DNA of 64,000 nucleotides from Pseudonocardia kunmingensis (lineage in GTDB: Bacteria; Actinomycetota; Actinomycetes; Mycobacteriales; Pseudonocardiaceae). A program made the position numbers and the translations under genes. Every line of letters starts with the position of its first letter. The stretch's first letter is position 1. The stretch covers positions 1 to 64,000 of the forward strand of contig NZ_VFPA01000008.1 of assembly GCF_006716445.1 (NCBI RefSeq). The letters are read 5' to 3'. Positions 27,340 to 36,080 of the stretch are shown here, piece after piece. Under the pieces are notes generated by a model. It was not told the origin of the DNA. It saw only the letters and a program-made list of their open reading frames with translations, and made no database searches.

Positions 27340-28626
27340 TCAGTGCGCGTCGGTCGCCGCGGGCGGGGTGGAGGCGGTGAGCCGCCCGGGGCGCACCACG
27401 AGCAGCAGGACGGCATTGGCCGCCAGGAGCGCACCGGTGATCACCAGTCCCATCGCGACCGTGCCGGCGCCCAGCACGCCGACCAGCGGGGCGGCGATCG
27501 CGCCGACGCCGAACTGCACGGCGCCGAGCAGTGCCGCGGCGGTGCCGGCGGCCTCGCCGTGCCGGGACAGCGCCAGCGCCGGCGCGTTCGGCACCGCGAG
27601 ACCGGCCGCGGCCAGGACGAGCCACAGCGCGACCACGAGGGCGGGCATCCCGCCGAAGCCGGTGGCGGCGCACAGCAGCACCAGCAGGCCGGCGACCGCG
27701 CCACCGGCCACGGCACCGGTCAGGATCTGCGCGGGGGCGAACCGGCGCAGTAGCCGGACGTTGACCTGGGTGGCGCCGACCAGACCGATCGCACCCGCGC
27801 CGAAGACCAGCCCGAACTGCTGCTCGGTCAGGCCGTACTGCTCCTGGAACACGAACGACGACCCGGCGATGTAGGCGAAGTTGGCGGACAGGGACAGCCC
27901 GGCGACGAGGATCAACCCGACGTAGACGCGGTCGGTCAGCAGCCGCCGGTAGTCGCGGACGGTGCCGCGGACGCTTCCGCCCCGGCGCGCGGTCACCGGC
28001 AGGGTCTCGGGCAGCAGCCGCGCGGTGACGAGCAGGATCGCCACCCCGTACACCGCGAGCAGCGCGAAGATGCCCCGCCACGACGTCACGCCGAGCACCA
28101 GCCCGCCCACCGTCGGCGCCAGGATCGGGGCGGCGCCCATCACCAGCATCAGGCGCGACAGCAGCCGCGCGGCGGCGTGGCCGACGAACAGGTCACGCAC
28201 GATCGCCATGGCGACGACCGTCGCCGCGGCGCAGCCGAGGCCCTGCAGCACGCGCAGCACGCCGAGGACGGCGATGTTCGGCGCGATCACGCAGAGCACG
28301 GACGCCACGACGTGCAGGGCCATACCGGCCAGCAGGGGAGTGCGGCGGCCAACGGCGTCCGCGACCGGGCCGACGAGGAGCTGTCCCAGGGCCAGCCCGG
28401 CCAGCATCCCGGTCAGCGTGAGCTGCACCGAGGCTGCAGTGGTCATCAGCTCGCCGGTGATGGCCGGGAGCGCGGGCAGGTACAGATCGACCGTGAGCGG
28501 CCCGCTCGCGGTGAGGAACCCGAGAACGAGCACCAGCCGCAGCCGCTCCCGGGAGGTCATGCGCTCGCCCGCGGTCGACCCGGTCGGGGCCGCCGCCGCG
28601 GGGCGCTCGCTCGTTCCGCTTGTCAT
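27340..28626 (-). CDS. Bcr/CflA-type MFS efflux transporter
   Basis: This 428-aa protein has 12 predicted hydrophobic segments and typical MFS loops (GPVADAVGRRTPLLAG between helices 2 and 3, and the DLYLPALP start of the Bcr/CflA drug-efflux subfamily). The first 22 residues are hydrophilic; Met23 is an alternative start. It is the first gene of a probable two-gene operon with the aldehyde dehydrogenase. Its upstream region contains a box of about 65 bp that is repeated upstream of the aldo-keto reductase, suggesting one regulator controls both. Export of a toxic compound or aldehyde is plausible but unproven. Confidence 0.9.
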   Translation of the reverse strand: MTSGTSERPAAAAPTGSTAGERMTSRERLRLVLVLGFLTASGPLTVDLYLPALPAITGELMTTAASVQLTLTGMLAGLALGQLLVGPVADAVGRRTPLLAGMALHVVASVLCVIAPNIAVLGVLRVLQGLGCAAATVVAMAIVRDLFVGHAAARLLSRLMLVMGAAPILAPTVGGLVLGVTSWRGIFALLAVYGVAILLVTARLLPETLPVTARRGGSVRGTVRDYRRLLTDRVYVGLILVAGLSLSANFAYIAGSSFVFQEQYGLTEQQFGLVFGAGAIGLVGATQVNVRLLRRFAPAQILTGAVAGGAVAGLLVLLCAATGFGGMPALVVALWLVLAAAGLAVPNAPALALSRHGEAAGTAAALLGAVQFGVGAIAAPLVGVLGAGTVAMGLVITGALLAANAVLLLVVRPGRLTASTPPAATDAH

Positions 28627-28630
28627 GCCT

Positions 28631-28695
28631 CGAGGTTCGCGCCGGCGGCCCGGGTACCGCGTCGGTGAAGAACGCCGAAGTCCGGCTACGTAGGT
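28631..28695 (-). promoter_or_regulatory. Shared upstream box A (MFS gene)
   Basis: About 65 bp directly upstream of the MFS gene is an imperfect direct repeat of 29863-29925, upstream of the aldo-keto reductase. The first 25 bases match at 23 positions, followed by a shared GCGTCGGTG and a shared CGGCTAC(G/C)TAG. The CTACGTAG core is palindromic and operator-like. The shared region suggests co-regulation. Confidence 0.55.
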
Positions 28696-28740
28696 AGTAC
28701 CGATGCGTGAGTCGGTCGCGCTGTCGGTGCGTAAGGAAGG

Positions 28741-28775
28741 ACGGGCCGGCGGCGCGGGGTGCGCCGCCGGCCCGT
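28741..28775 (-). terminator. Perfect 15-bp hairpin after the aldo-keto reductase gene
   Basis: A 15-bp perfect stem (28741-28755 with 28761-28775) with a 5-nt loop starts 26 bp beyond the aldo-keto reductase stop. On the minus strand it is followed by TCCTTCCTTA, a partial pyrimidine tract. It fits an intrinsic terminator separating this gene from the MFS operon. Confidence 0.75.
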
Positions 28776-28800
28776 CCGGTTCCGGGGGTAGGGGTGGGTG

Positions 28801-29826
28801 TCAGCGCCGCCGGTTGGCGGGCTCCAGGGCAGCGGAGAACGACATGTTGTCCGCCTCCGGGTTGAGCGTGACGCCGGGCGGGACGATCTCGTCGATGCGG
28901 TCCAGCACCTCGATGGGCAGCGCGACGTCCGCCGCAGGGAGCTGCGACTCGAGGTGCTCCATGGTGCGCGGGCCGATGATCGCGGAGGTGACCGCGGGGT
29001 GGCGGACGACGAACGCGATCGCCATCTCGATCAGGGTCAGCCCGGCCTTCTCGGCGAGCACGGCGAGTGCCTCGACCGCGTCGAGCTTGCGCCGGTTGGC
29101 CGGCAGCGTCGGGTCGAAGCGGCCGGGGAAGATGTGCGAACGGCCCGTGCCGGGCGCTTCCGTTCCGGCCCGGTAGCGGCCCGTGAGCCAGCCCATCGCC
29201 AGCGGGCTGTAGGTGAGCACGCCCATGCCGTAGCGCTGGGCGGTGGGCAGGACGTCCGACTCGACCTCGCGGGTCAGGAGGTTGTACGGCGGCTGCTCGG
29301 TGCGGAAGCGTTCGCGGCCGCGTCGCTCCGCCACCCACTGGGCCTCGACGATCTCGGACGCGGGCACCGTGGAGGCGCCGAAGGCGCGGATCTTGCCCTG
29401 GGACTGGAGGTCGGAGAGGGCGCCGAGCGTCTCGTCGACGTCCGTCGTGGGGTCGAGGCGGTGGATCTGGTACAGGTCGATCCAGTCGGTGCCCAGCCGT
29501 CGCAGGGAGTTCTCGACGGACTGGGTGATCCAGCGGCGGGAGGCGCCGCCGTGGTTGGGCCGGTCGTCCCACGGCAGGCCGACCTTGGTGGCGAGCACGA
29601 CGTCGTCGCGCCGCCCGCCGGTCAGCGCCTTGCCGAGGATCTCCTCCGACTCGCCGAACGAGTACACGTCGGCGGTGTCGATGAAGTTGATCCCGGCCTC
29701 CAGCGCCCGGTGGATGATCCGGATCGACTCGTCGTGGTCGGGGTTGCCCGCGGCGCCGAACATCATCGCGCCGAGGCACAGCTCGCTGACCGAGATGCCG
29801 GTGCGTCCCAGTGGCCGGTACTCCAT
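28801..29826 (-). CDS. Aldo/keto reductase
   Basis: This 341-aa protein is a TIM-barrel NADPH-dependent reductase of the AKR superfamily. The catalytic Asp50 and Tyr55 lie in IDTADVYSFG, the Lys in VLATKVG and the His in LYQIHR, and the C-terminal NADP-binding VIIGPRT-like segment (AIIGPRTMEHLE) is present. The start ATG 29826 directly follows a short leader. It would interconvert an aldehyde or ketone and an alcohol. The gene has its own terminator and shares an upstream box with the MFS/aldehyde dehydrogenase operon, which suggests a joint response. Confidence 0.94.
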   Translation of the reverse strand: MEYRPLGRTGISVSELCLGAMMFGAAGNPDHDESIRIIHRALEAGINFIDTADVYSFGESEEILGKALTGGRRDDVVLATKVGLPWDDRPNHGGASRRWITQSVENSLRRLGTDWIDLYQIHRLDPTTDVDETLGALSDLQSQGKIRAFGASTVPASEIVEAQWVAERRGRERFRTEQPPYNLLTREVESDVLPTAQRYGMGVLTYSPLAMGWLTGRYRAGTEAPGTGRSHIFPGRFDPTLPANRRKLDAVEALAVLAEKAGLTLIEMAIAFVVRHPAVTSAIIGPRTMEHLESQLPAADVALPIEVLDRIDEIVPPGVTLNPEADNMSFSAALEPANRRR

Positions 29827-29862
29827 GGCTGCTCCTGTGGTGGGGAAGGGGTGGTCCTGCCC

Positions 29863-29925
29863 CGAGGGTCGCGCCGGCGGCCCCGGTCCGCGTCGGTGGA
29901 ATCCACGTCCCTTCGGCTACCTAGT
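29863..29925 (-). promoter_or_regulatory. Shared upstream box B (aldo-keto reductase gene)
   Basis: This is the second copy of the box described at 28631-28695, beginning 36 bp upstream of the aldo-keto reductase ATG. The shared core CGGCTACCTAG is at about 29914-29924. The nearby MmyB-type XRE regulator is the obvious candidate ligand-binding protein, but this is inference. Confidence 0.55.
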
Positions 29926-30157
29926 CTGGTTCTGTGAGGTGATCCCGCACGTCCGCCTCCCGACCTGCAGCTGCCGTTCCGCGCGGCCGACGTGTCTGCG
30001 GTGCTCGCCGCCTTCCTGGATGTCGTGCGCACGAACTGCCACGAGCCGACACGGCAGTGGAAGGCTGGCCTGTTGCAACGGAGCTTCGGGCCGGCAGGCG
30101 GAGAATCGCAACGCCCGCGGGGTGCATAACGGGAACGCGTGTCCCGCTCCGGCGCGC
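29926..30157. other. Gene-free spacer between the aldo-keto reductase promoter and the SDR-like remnant
   Basis: About 230 bp separate the aldo-keto reductase promoter from the remnant at 30158. I see no convincing gene on either strand. A plus-strand stretch near 29945-30060 has coding-like composition but no start or recognisable motif, so it may be debris of a lost gene. Confidence 0.4.
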
Positions 30158-30330
30158 TCAGACGGCGAACCACACGCCGACCATCTCGTCGGACAGCTCC
30201 CAGAGCCGGCGGGCGTCGTCCATGTTGCGCATCGGGGGCCAGAACTCGAGCCGGCCCGGCGTCCACGGATGGCTGACCCACCCCTGGTTCGTGAGGGGCG
30301 GCGCGGTGACCGCGTGGCGTGGTAGGCGTG
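30158..30330 (-). pseudogene. C-terminal remnant, possibly of a short-chain dehydrogenase
   Basis: On the minus strand, about 55 codons ending at 30158 read like a real protein C-terminus: NQGWVSHPWTPG, then DDARRLWELSDEMVGV. The RLWELSxExVGV ending resembles some SDR-family oxidoreductases. No upstream body is present because the GDSL gene starts from the other strand at 30336. The family assignment is tentative. Confidence 0.35.
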
Positions 30331-30335
30331 GACCT

Positions 30336-30971
30336 GTGAACTCCGACAGGATCTTCTCGCTGGTGGTGCCGATCATCCGGCCGATCGTGGTCAGGAGGAT
30401 CGGTGGGACGCGGCGCCGGTACTTCGAGGCGATGCCGCCGCCCACCGGCCGGGTCGTGTTCCTCGGCGACAGCATCACCCAGCAGGGGATCTGGGAGGAC
30501 CTCTTCCCGGAGCTGCCCACCACGAACCGGGGGATCGGCGGCGAGGCGACGGCGGACCTGCCGGAGCGCCTGGACACCGCGATCCAGCAGCCGCTGGCGG
30601 TGTCGCTGCTCATCGGGACGAACGACCTGCACGGTCCGCGCCGCGGTCGCGCCGTCCCCGGCATCGCCGCGCGGATGGAGGAGATCGTGCGGCAGATCCG
30701 GGAGCGGGCGCCCGAGGCGGTGCTGCTGGTCAACAGCGTCACGCCGCGGACGTCGTTCTTCGCACCCCGGATCCGGCAGCTCAACGGGCTCTACCGCGAG
30801 ATCGCGGAGCGCCACGGCGCAGCGTATGTGGACCTCTGGCCGACCCTGGCCGACTCCGCCGGGGGGATCCGCCGCGAGTTCACCACGGACAACCTCCATC
30901 TGTCTCCCGCCGGGTACCTCGCGTGGGCGGAGGTGCTCCGCCCCCACCTCAGCCGGTTCGCCGTGCGCTGA
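30336..30971 (+). CDS. GDSL/SGNH-family hydrolase
   Basis: This 211-aa SGNH hydrolase contains all four family blocks: block I FLGDSIT (Ser46), block II Gly in GIGGE, block III GTND (Asn96), and block V DNLH (Asp185, His188). Such enzymes are esterases, lipases or acetylhydrolases. The N-terminal 20 residues are hydrophobic and basic (IFSLVVPIIRPIVVRR) and could anchor the enzyme at the membrane. GTG 30336 is chosen because similarity does not extend upstream. Its 3' end overlaps an SDR remnant on the opposite strand. The substrate is unknown. Confidence 0.88.
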   Translation: MNSDRIFSLVVPIIRPIVVRRIGGTRRRYFEAMPPPTGRVVFLGDSITQQGIWEDLFPELPTTNRGIGGEATADLPERLDTAIQQPLAVSLLIGTNDLHGPRRGRAVPGIAARMEEIVRQIRERAPEAVLLVNSVTPRTSFFAPRIRQLNGLYREIAERHGAAYVDLWPTLADSAGGIRREFTTDNLHLSPAGYLAWAEVLRPHLSRFAVR

Positions 30972-31056
30972 CGGCCGCCCCCGTGCGGATCGAGGCCACC
31001 ACACCACCGTCGACGAGCAGGTCGGTGCCGGTGGCGAATCCACGACCTGCCGATCC
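30949..31056 (-). pseudogene. C-terminal stump of a short-chain dehydrogenase
   Basis: The minus strand reads FATGTDLLVDGGVVASIRTGA, the highly characteristic end of classical SDR proteins (TGxxLxVDGG). The rest of the gene (about 220 residues with TGxxxGIG and YxxxK) is missing: immediately upstream lies the XRE gene in the opposite orientation. The stump therefore marks a deletion of an SDR gene. It overlaps the last bases of the GDSL gene. Confidence 0.65.
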
Positions 31057-31162
31057 ACGGCTGAGAGACCCCGAAGCGCCCGATGGGGGGATCGACGATC
31101 CGTGGCTGACCGCGTCCACCAGCGGTAGGAACGAAGGACGCACCGAGAGCTGGAGGCAGGCC

Positions 31163-32059
31163 ATGATCGACCGGGCCGGACTGGCGGCGTTCCTGCGCCA
31201 CCGCCGCGAGTCGCTGCAACCCGAGGACGTCGGCCTCCCCCGTGGGCAGCGGCGCCGGACCAGCGGGCTGCGCCGCGAGGAGATCGCCTCCCTCTGCCAC
31301 ATGTCGACCGACTACTACGCCCGGCTCGAGCGCGAACGCGGGCCCCAGCCGTCCGAGCAGATGATCGCCTCGATCGCCCAGGGCCTGCACCTGTCCCTCG
31401 ACGAGCGCGACCACCTGTTCCGCCTCGCGGGGCACCACCCGCCCGCCCGCGGCGCGGACAGCGAGCACATCAGCCCCGGGATGCTGCGCATCCTCGACCG
31501 CCTCGCCGACACCCCCGCCGAGATCGTCACCGAGCTCGGCGAGACCTTGCGCCAGACCCCGCTGGGCGTCGCCCTCACCGGCGACACGACCCGGTACACG
31601 GGTCCGGCGCGCAGCAACGGCTACCGCTGGTTCACCGACCCCGCCTCCCGGCGGCTGTACGCGCCCGAGGAGCACCCGTTCCTGTCCCGGATGTACGCCG
31701 CGGGCCTGCGCGAGATCGCCGCTGTGCGCGGTCCCGGTTCCCGGGCGGCGTACCTGGCCGACCTGCTCCTCGCGCAGAGCGAGGAGTTCCGGCGCGTGTG
31801 GGACGACCAGGAGATCGGGATCCGGCCGCACGACACCAAGCGCTTCGTCCACCCCGAGCTCGGCCGACTGGAGCTGAACTGCCAGCGGCTGTCCGACCCG
31901 CAGCAGTCGCACCACCTGATGGTCTACACCGCGGTCCCGGGCAGCGAGAGCTACGACAAGTTGCAGCTGCTCTCGGTCATCGGCACCCAGATGGTCGGCT
32001 CGGATGTGGGGGACGGGCCGGTTCCGGGGTCTCCCGGGGGGAGGCCGGCCGGACGGTGA
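31163..32059 (+). CDS. XRE-family regulator with MmyB-type ligand domain
   Basis: This 298-aa protein has an N-terminal helix-turn-helix (FLRHRRESLQPEDVGLP...GLRREEIASLCHMSTDYYARLERERG) followed by a C-terminal MmyB-like PAS-type domain of about 190 residues, thought to bind a small ligand. Such regulators usually repress or activate an adjacent oxidoreductase or MFS gene. Here the expected SDR partner survives only as a stump directly upstream on the other strand. ATG 31163 follows GGAGGCAGG. It may control the aldo-keto reductase and MFS genes that share an upstream box; this is inferred from proximity. Confidence 0.92.
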   Translation: MIDRAGLAAFLRHRRESLQPEDVGLPRGQRRRTSGLRREEIASLCHMSTDYYARLERERGPQPSEQMIASIAQGLHLSLDERDHLFRLAGHHPPARGADSEHISPGMLRILDRLADTPAEIVTELGETLRQTPLGVALTGDTTRYTGPARSNGYRWFTDPASRRLYAPEEHPFLSRMYAAGLREIAAVRGPGSRAAYLADLLLAQSEEFRRVWDDQEIGIRPHDTKRFVHPELGRLELNCQRLSDPQQSHHLMVYTAVPGSESYDKLQLLSVIGTQMVGSDVGDGPVPGSPGGRPAGR

Positions 32060-32087
32060 TCCCGCTCCCGACGCCCGTGCGTTCCCG

Positions 32088-34293
32088 TCAGCCGATCAGC
32101 TTGTCGAGGGTGATGGGGAGGTCGCGGACCCGGATGCCGGTGGCGTTGAAGACCGCGTTCCCGACCGCGGCGGCGCTGCCGACGGTGCCGAGCTCGCCGA
32201 GACCGCGGGCTCCCGCCGAGCTGAACGCGGTGTCGGTGTAGTCGAGCCACGACACGTCGATCGGTGGGATGTCGGCGTTCACGGCCACCAGGTAGTCGCC
32301 GAGGTTCCCGGCGGCGAAGCGCCCGCTCTCCTCGAGCGGGTTGCTCTCCAGGAGCGCCCCGCCGATGCCCCAGACGATGCCGCCGACGAACTGGTTGCGC
32401 GCCGTGCGGGCGCTGAGCACGCGTCCGACGTCCGAAGACGCTGGTGTACCGGTTGACCCGGATCTCGCCGGTGTAGCGGTTGACCCGCACCTCGCAGAAG
32501 TGCGCCCCGAAGCCGTGCGCCGCGAGGCTCTGGTCGTGCGGAGCCGCCGGCGGTGTGACGACCTCCACCGCGGGCTGCCGGGCCACCCCGAGCAGGTCGG
32601 CGAACGTGGCGGAGTCGGCGCCCGCCTCGATGCGCCCCTCCCGGTAGGTCAGGCCGGCCGGGTCGCGCCCGTGGAAGGGCGATCCCACCGTCTGGACGGC
32701 GAGGTCGGTCAGCGCCGAGATCAGCGCCTGCGCGGCCGACTGGATCGACGGCGCCAGGATGCCGGCGGCGCGGGACCCGACGGCGGGCGCGCCGAGGGGC
32801 AGGCCGGAGTCGCCCAGCTCGGCGGTGACGCGTTCGATCGGCACGCCGAGCGCGTCGGAGGCGACGATCGAGACCATGGTGTAGGTCCCGGTGCCGAGGT
32901 CGGGGGTGGAGGCCGAGACCACCACCTCCCCGGTGTCGCGCAGCTGCATCCGCACCGTCCCCGGGACCGAGTGGGCGGGGTAGCTCGCGCTGGCCATGCC
33001 GGCCCCGATCTGCCACTCGCCCTCGACGCGGGCGCCGGGGACGGAGTTGCGGTCGGCCCATCCGAAGCGCTCGGCCCCGATGCGGTAGCACTCGGCGAGG
33101 CGTCGGCTCGTCCACTCCTGCCCGGTGCTGGGCACGGTCGTCGCGTCGTTGCGCAGCCGCAGTTCGAGCGGGTCCACGTCCAGGGCAACGGCGAGCTCGT
33201 CCATCGCGGTCTCGAGGGCGAACGCGCCCGGCGCCTCGTTCGGGGCGCGCATCGCCCGCGTGGACGGGGTGTCCATGGGGATCAGCCGCTGGTCGATCGC
33301 GAGGTTGCGGGTGCGGTAGAGGGCTGTGGTCGTGTCGGTCGCCGCCCTGAGCGGCCAGTCACCGACCGTGGACATCTCGGCGGCGCTCTCGTGCGAGACC
33401 GCGTTGAGCGTGCCGTCGCGGTCGGCGCCGAGCCGGACCCGCTGGGTGATCATCGATCGGTGCCCGCCAAGGATCATGCTCTGCTCCCGGGTGAGGGTGA
33501 TCCGGACCGGGCGGCCCAGCTCACGGGCGGCCACCGCGGCGAGCGCGGCCTCGCTCCAGGCCGGCACCCGGCCCCCGAAGCCACCGCCGACGAACGTGCT
33601 GATCACCCGCACCCGCTCCGGGGGAACCCCGGCGCGTGCCGCGACCATGACCGCGAACAGCGGGGGGATCTGGCAGCCGGAGTAGACGGTGAGGTGGTCG
33701 TGCTGCCACACCGCGGTCGTGCCGAGCGGCTCCATGGGCAGGTGGCTCTGCGGCTGCTGGGTCACGGTCGTGTCCACCACCACCGCGCTGGCCCGCAGCG
33801 CGGCGTCGATCGAGCTGACGCCGGGCGCGAGCACGGTCGGGTTGGACGGCGGGCCGCCCGGCTGCGGGGCCTGTGCGGGCACACCGGGCAGTCCCGCGGA
33901 CAGGGAGGTCCGGGCCGGTGCCTCGTCGTAGGAGGCGGTGACCAGCGCGGCGGCGTCCCGGGCCTGCTCAGGAGTCTCGGCCACCACGAGCCCGATGATC
34001 TGCCCGCGGAAGCGCACCTCCCGGTCCTGCAACGGAACGTAGCTCTCGCCGAACCCGGGCGGCGCGGGGTAGAGCCGCAGTGGCGCGAACGGGGTGTGGA
34101 CCGCGACCACGCCCGGCGCCGCGTGGGCAGCGTCGATGTCCATCGAGCGGACCTGGCCGCGGGCGATCGCGCTCACCACGACGTGCCCGTGGAGGGCGCG
34201 GTCGACGGGGTGGTCGGCGGTGTAGCGGGCGGCGCCGGTCACCTTGAGGCGGCCGTCGACCCGGGCGACGTCGCTTCCGATCGGAGTGCTCAC
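32088..34293 (-). pseudogene. Molybdopterin-binding subunit of a PaoC-like aldehyde oxidase, frameshifted
   Basis: This is the large subunit of a xanthine-oxidase-family enzyme; the ancestral protein would be 734 aa, close to E. coli PaoC. It starts at GTG 34293 in a GTGA overlap with the FAD subunit. The frame holds GGGFGGR and other Mo-cofactor motifs to about 32434. One extra G at 32432-32433 then shifts the frame: removing it restores TSVFDVGRVLSARTARNQF and the rest of the protein to 32088. The lost part contains GLGELG, where the catalytic Glu of this family sits. If the insertion is real the enzyme is dead; a read error is also possible. Confidence 0.85.
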
Positions 34294-35267
34294 GGCTGCC
34301 CTCCCAGGGCGACGAGGGCGCGGACCAGCGTGCGGCGCAGCAGGGCCGGCTTGAACACGTTGTGCGGGAGCGTGCGGGCGTCCTCGGCCACCGGGGCGAC
34401 GGCCGCCTCGTAGGTGGCGAGGCCGGCCGGCTGACCGACGAGCGCCCGTTCCACCGCACCGAGGCGCCACGGGCGGGTACCGACCCCGCCCGCGGCGACA
34501 CGGGCGTCGCGGATCCGGCCGCCGGCGAGGTCGAGCGCGACGGCCACGGAGGTCAGGGCGAACTCGTAGGACTGTCGGTCGCGGATCTTGAGGTACATCG
34601 ACCGGGTGGCCCACGGCAGCGGCGGCACGGTCATGCCGGTGAGCAGCTCACCGTCCCGCAGGTCGTTCTCGACCTGCGGGCTCTCGCCGGGCAGCCGGTA
34701 GAAGTCCGCCAGCGCGACGCTGCGGGTGCCCTGGCGGCCCTCCAGGTGTACCTGCGTGTCGAGCGCGACGAGCGCGACCGCGACGTCGCTCGGGTGCGTG
34801 GCCACGCACGTCCCGCTGGTGCCCAGCACCGCGTGCATCCGGTTGTGCCCGGTCAGCGCGGCGCAGCCGCTGCCCGGCTCGCGCTTGTTGCAGGCCGTGG
34901 TCAGGTCGCGGAAGTAGCCGCACCGGGTGCGCTGCAGCAGGTTGCCGCCCATGCTCGCCATGTTCCGCAGCTGCGGTGACGCGCTGAGCTCGAGCGCCTG
35001 GCTGATCATCGGGTACCGGGTCCGGACCCTCTGGTCGCGCGCCACGTCGCTCATCCGCTCCAGCGCGCCGATGTGCAGGCCCTCCCCGTCGACCGTGATG
35101 CCGTCCAGCGGCAGCCGGTTGATGTCCACCACCCGCGACGGGGCCATCACCTCGAGCTTCATGAGGTCGACCAGCGTGGTGCCGCCCGCGAGGTACGCGC
35201 TGCCCTCGTGCGCGTCCCCCAGCGCCGCGCGCACGGACCCGGGGCGGGTGAAGTCGTAGGCGCGCAT
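34290..35267 (-). CDS. FAD-binding subunit of a PaoB-like aldehyde oxidase
   Basis: This 325-aa middle subunit of a xanthine-oxidase-family aldehyde oxidase carries FAD and passes electrons from the Fe-S subunit. The FAD-binding YLAGGTTLVDLMK and SMGGNLLQRTRCGYFRD segments are visible, and Cys-rich spots (CGYF...CNKREPGSGC) suggest a bound cluster as in PaoB. ATG 35267 overlaps the stop of the upstream Fe-S gene (TGATG), and its own stop overlaps the next GTG (GTGA), so the three genes are translationally coupled. Confidence 0.92.
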   Translation of the reverse strand: MRAYDFTRPGSVRAALGDAHEGSAYLAGGTTLVDLMKLEVMAPSRVVDINRLPLDGITVDGEGLHIGALERMSDVARDQRVRTRYPMISQALELSASPQLRNMASMGGNLLQRTRCGYFRDLTTACNKREPGSGCAALTGHNRMHAVLGTSGTCVATHPSDVAVALVALDTQVHLEGRQGTRSVALADFYRLPGESPQVENDLRDGELLTGMTVPPLPWATRSMYLKIRDRQSYEFALTSVAVALDLAGGRIRDARVAAGGVGTRPWRLGAVERALVGQPAGLATYEAAVAPVAEDARTLPHNVFKPALLRRTLVRALVALGGQP

Positions 35268-35899
35268 CAGCCCATCACCTCGCGACCGGACCTGACGGCC
35301 TCGACGATGCCCGGGTAGGCGCTGCACCGGCAGATGTTGCCCGACATCCCCTCCCGGATCTCCTCGTCCGAGCCGGCCCGACCCTCCTCGACCAGCGACA
35401 CCGCGGACATGATCTGTCCGGGGGTGCAGAAGCCGCACTGGAAGCCGTCGTGGTCGATGAACGCCTGCTGCATCGGGTGCAGCTCGTCGCCGTCGGCGAG
35501 GCCCTCGATCGTGGCCACCTCGGTGCTGTCCAGGGTCGCCGCCAGCGTCAGGCACGACAGCACCCGGCGGCCGTCGACCTGGACCGTGCACGCGCCGCAC
35601 TGGCCGCGGTCGCAGCCCTTCTTCGTGCCGGTCAGCGCGAGCCGTTCGCGCAGCGTGTCGAGCAGGGTCGCGCGCGGATCGGTCTGCAGCCGGACCTGGT
35701 CGCCGTTCACGCGCAGGGTGAGCTCGACCAGGTTCTCGCCGGGAGTGGACACGGTCGGCGTGTTCACGTTCTCGACCACTCTCGGTGCCACGACGACCGC
35801 CGCTCCGGCCGCGACCGCACCGGCACCACCGAGGAACCACCTGCGGGACAGGTTCCGCGCGCCGCGCGGACGTCCTCGTGACCGATCGGTTGAAGGCAT
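35267..35899 (-). CDS. Tat-exported 2Fe-2S subunit of a PaoA-like aldehyde oxidase
   Basis: This 210-aa subunit has a twin-arginine signal (LSRRWFLGG followed by an Ala-rich hydrophobic stretch), then a plant-type 2Fe-2S ferredoxin domain (CDRGQCGACTV) and an all-helical 2Fe-2S domain (CGFCTPGQ and CRCSAYPGI). Size, order and Tat signal match PaoA of the periplasmic aldehyde oxidase PaoABC, so the complex is expected to work outside the cytoplasm. ATG 35899 is chosen over the ATG 15 bases upstream because an AGGAG lies between them. Confidence 0.92.
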   Translation of the reverse strand: MPSTDRSRGRPRGARNLSRRWFLGGAGAVAAGAAVVVAPRVVENVNTPTVSTPGENLVELTLRVNGDQVRLQTDPRATLLDTLRERLALTGTKKGCDRGQCGACTVQVDGRRVLSCLTLAATLDSTEVATIEGLADGDELHPMQQAFIDHDGFQCGFCTPGQIMSAVSLVEEGRAGSDEEIREGMSGNICRCSAYPGIVEAVRSGREVMG

Positions 35900-36080
35900 C
35901 GCTTCTCCTGACATGCGCTCCGAAGGCGCAGGGCTGGACGGCCATCGCGGAGGGAGCCGAGGATGACCAGCCGTCCGGGGCGGACGGCACTGACTCCGAT
36001 GCTGGAGTCGCCCGCACAGCTCAACCAGGACCCGCTGATCCACCCTTCAGCAGCCTCGGCTGCGGGTCGGGTGAACCGGG

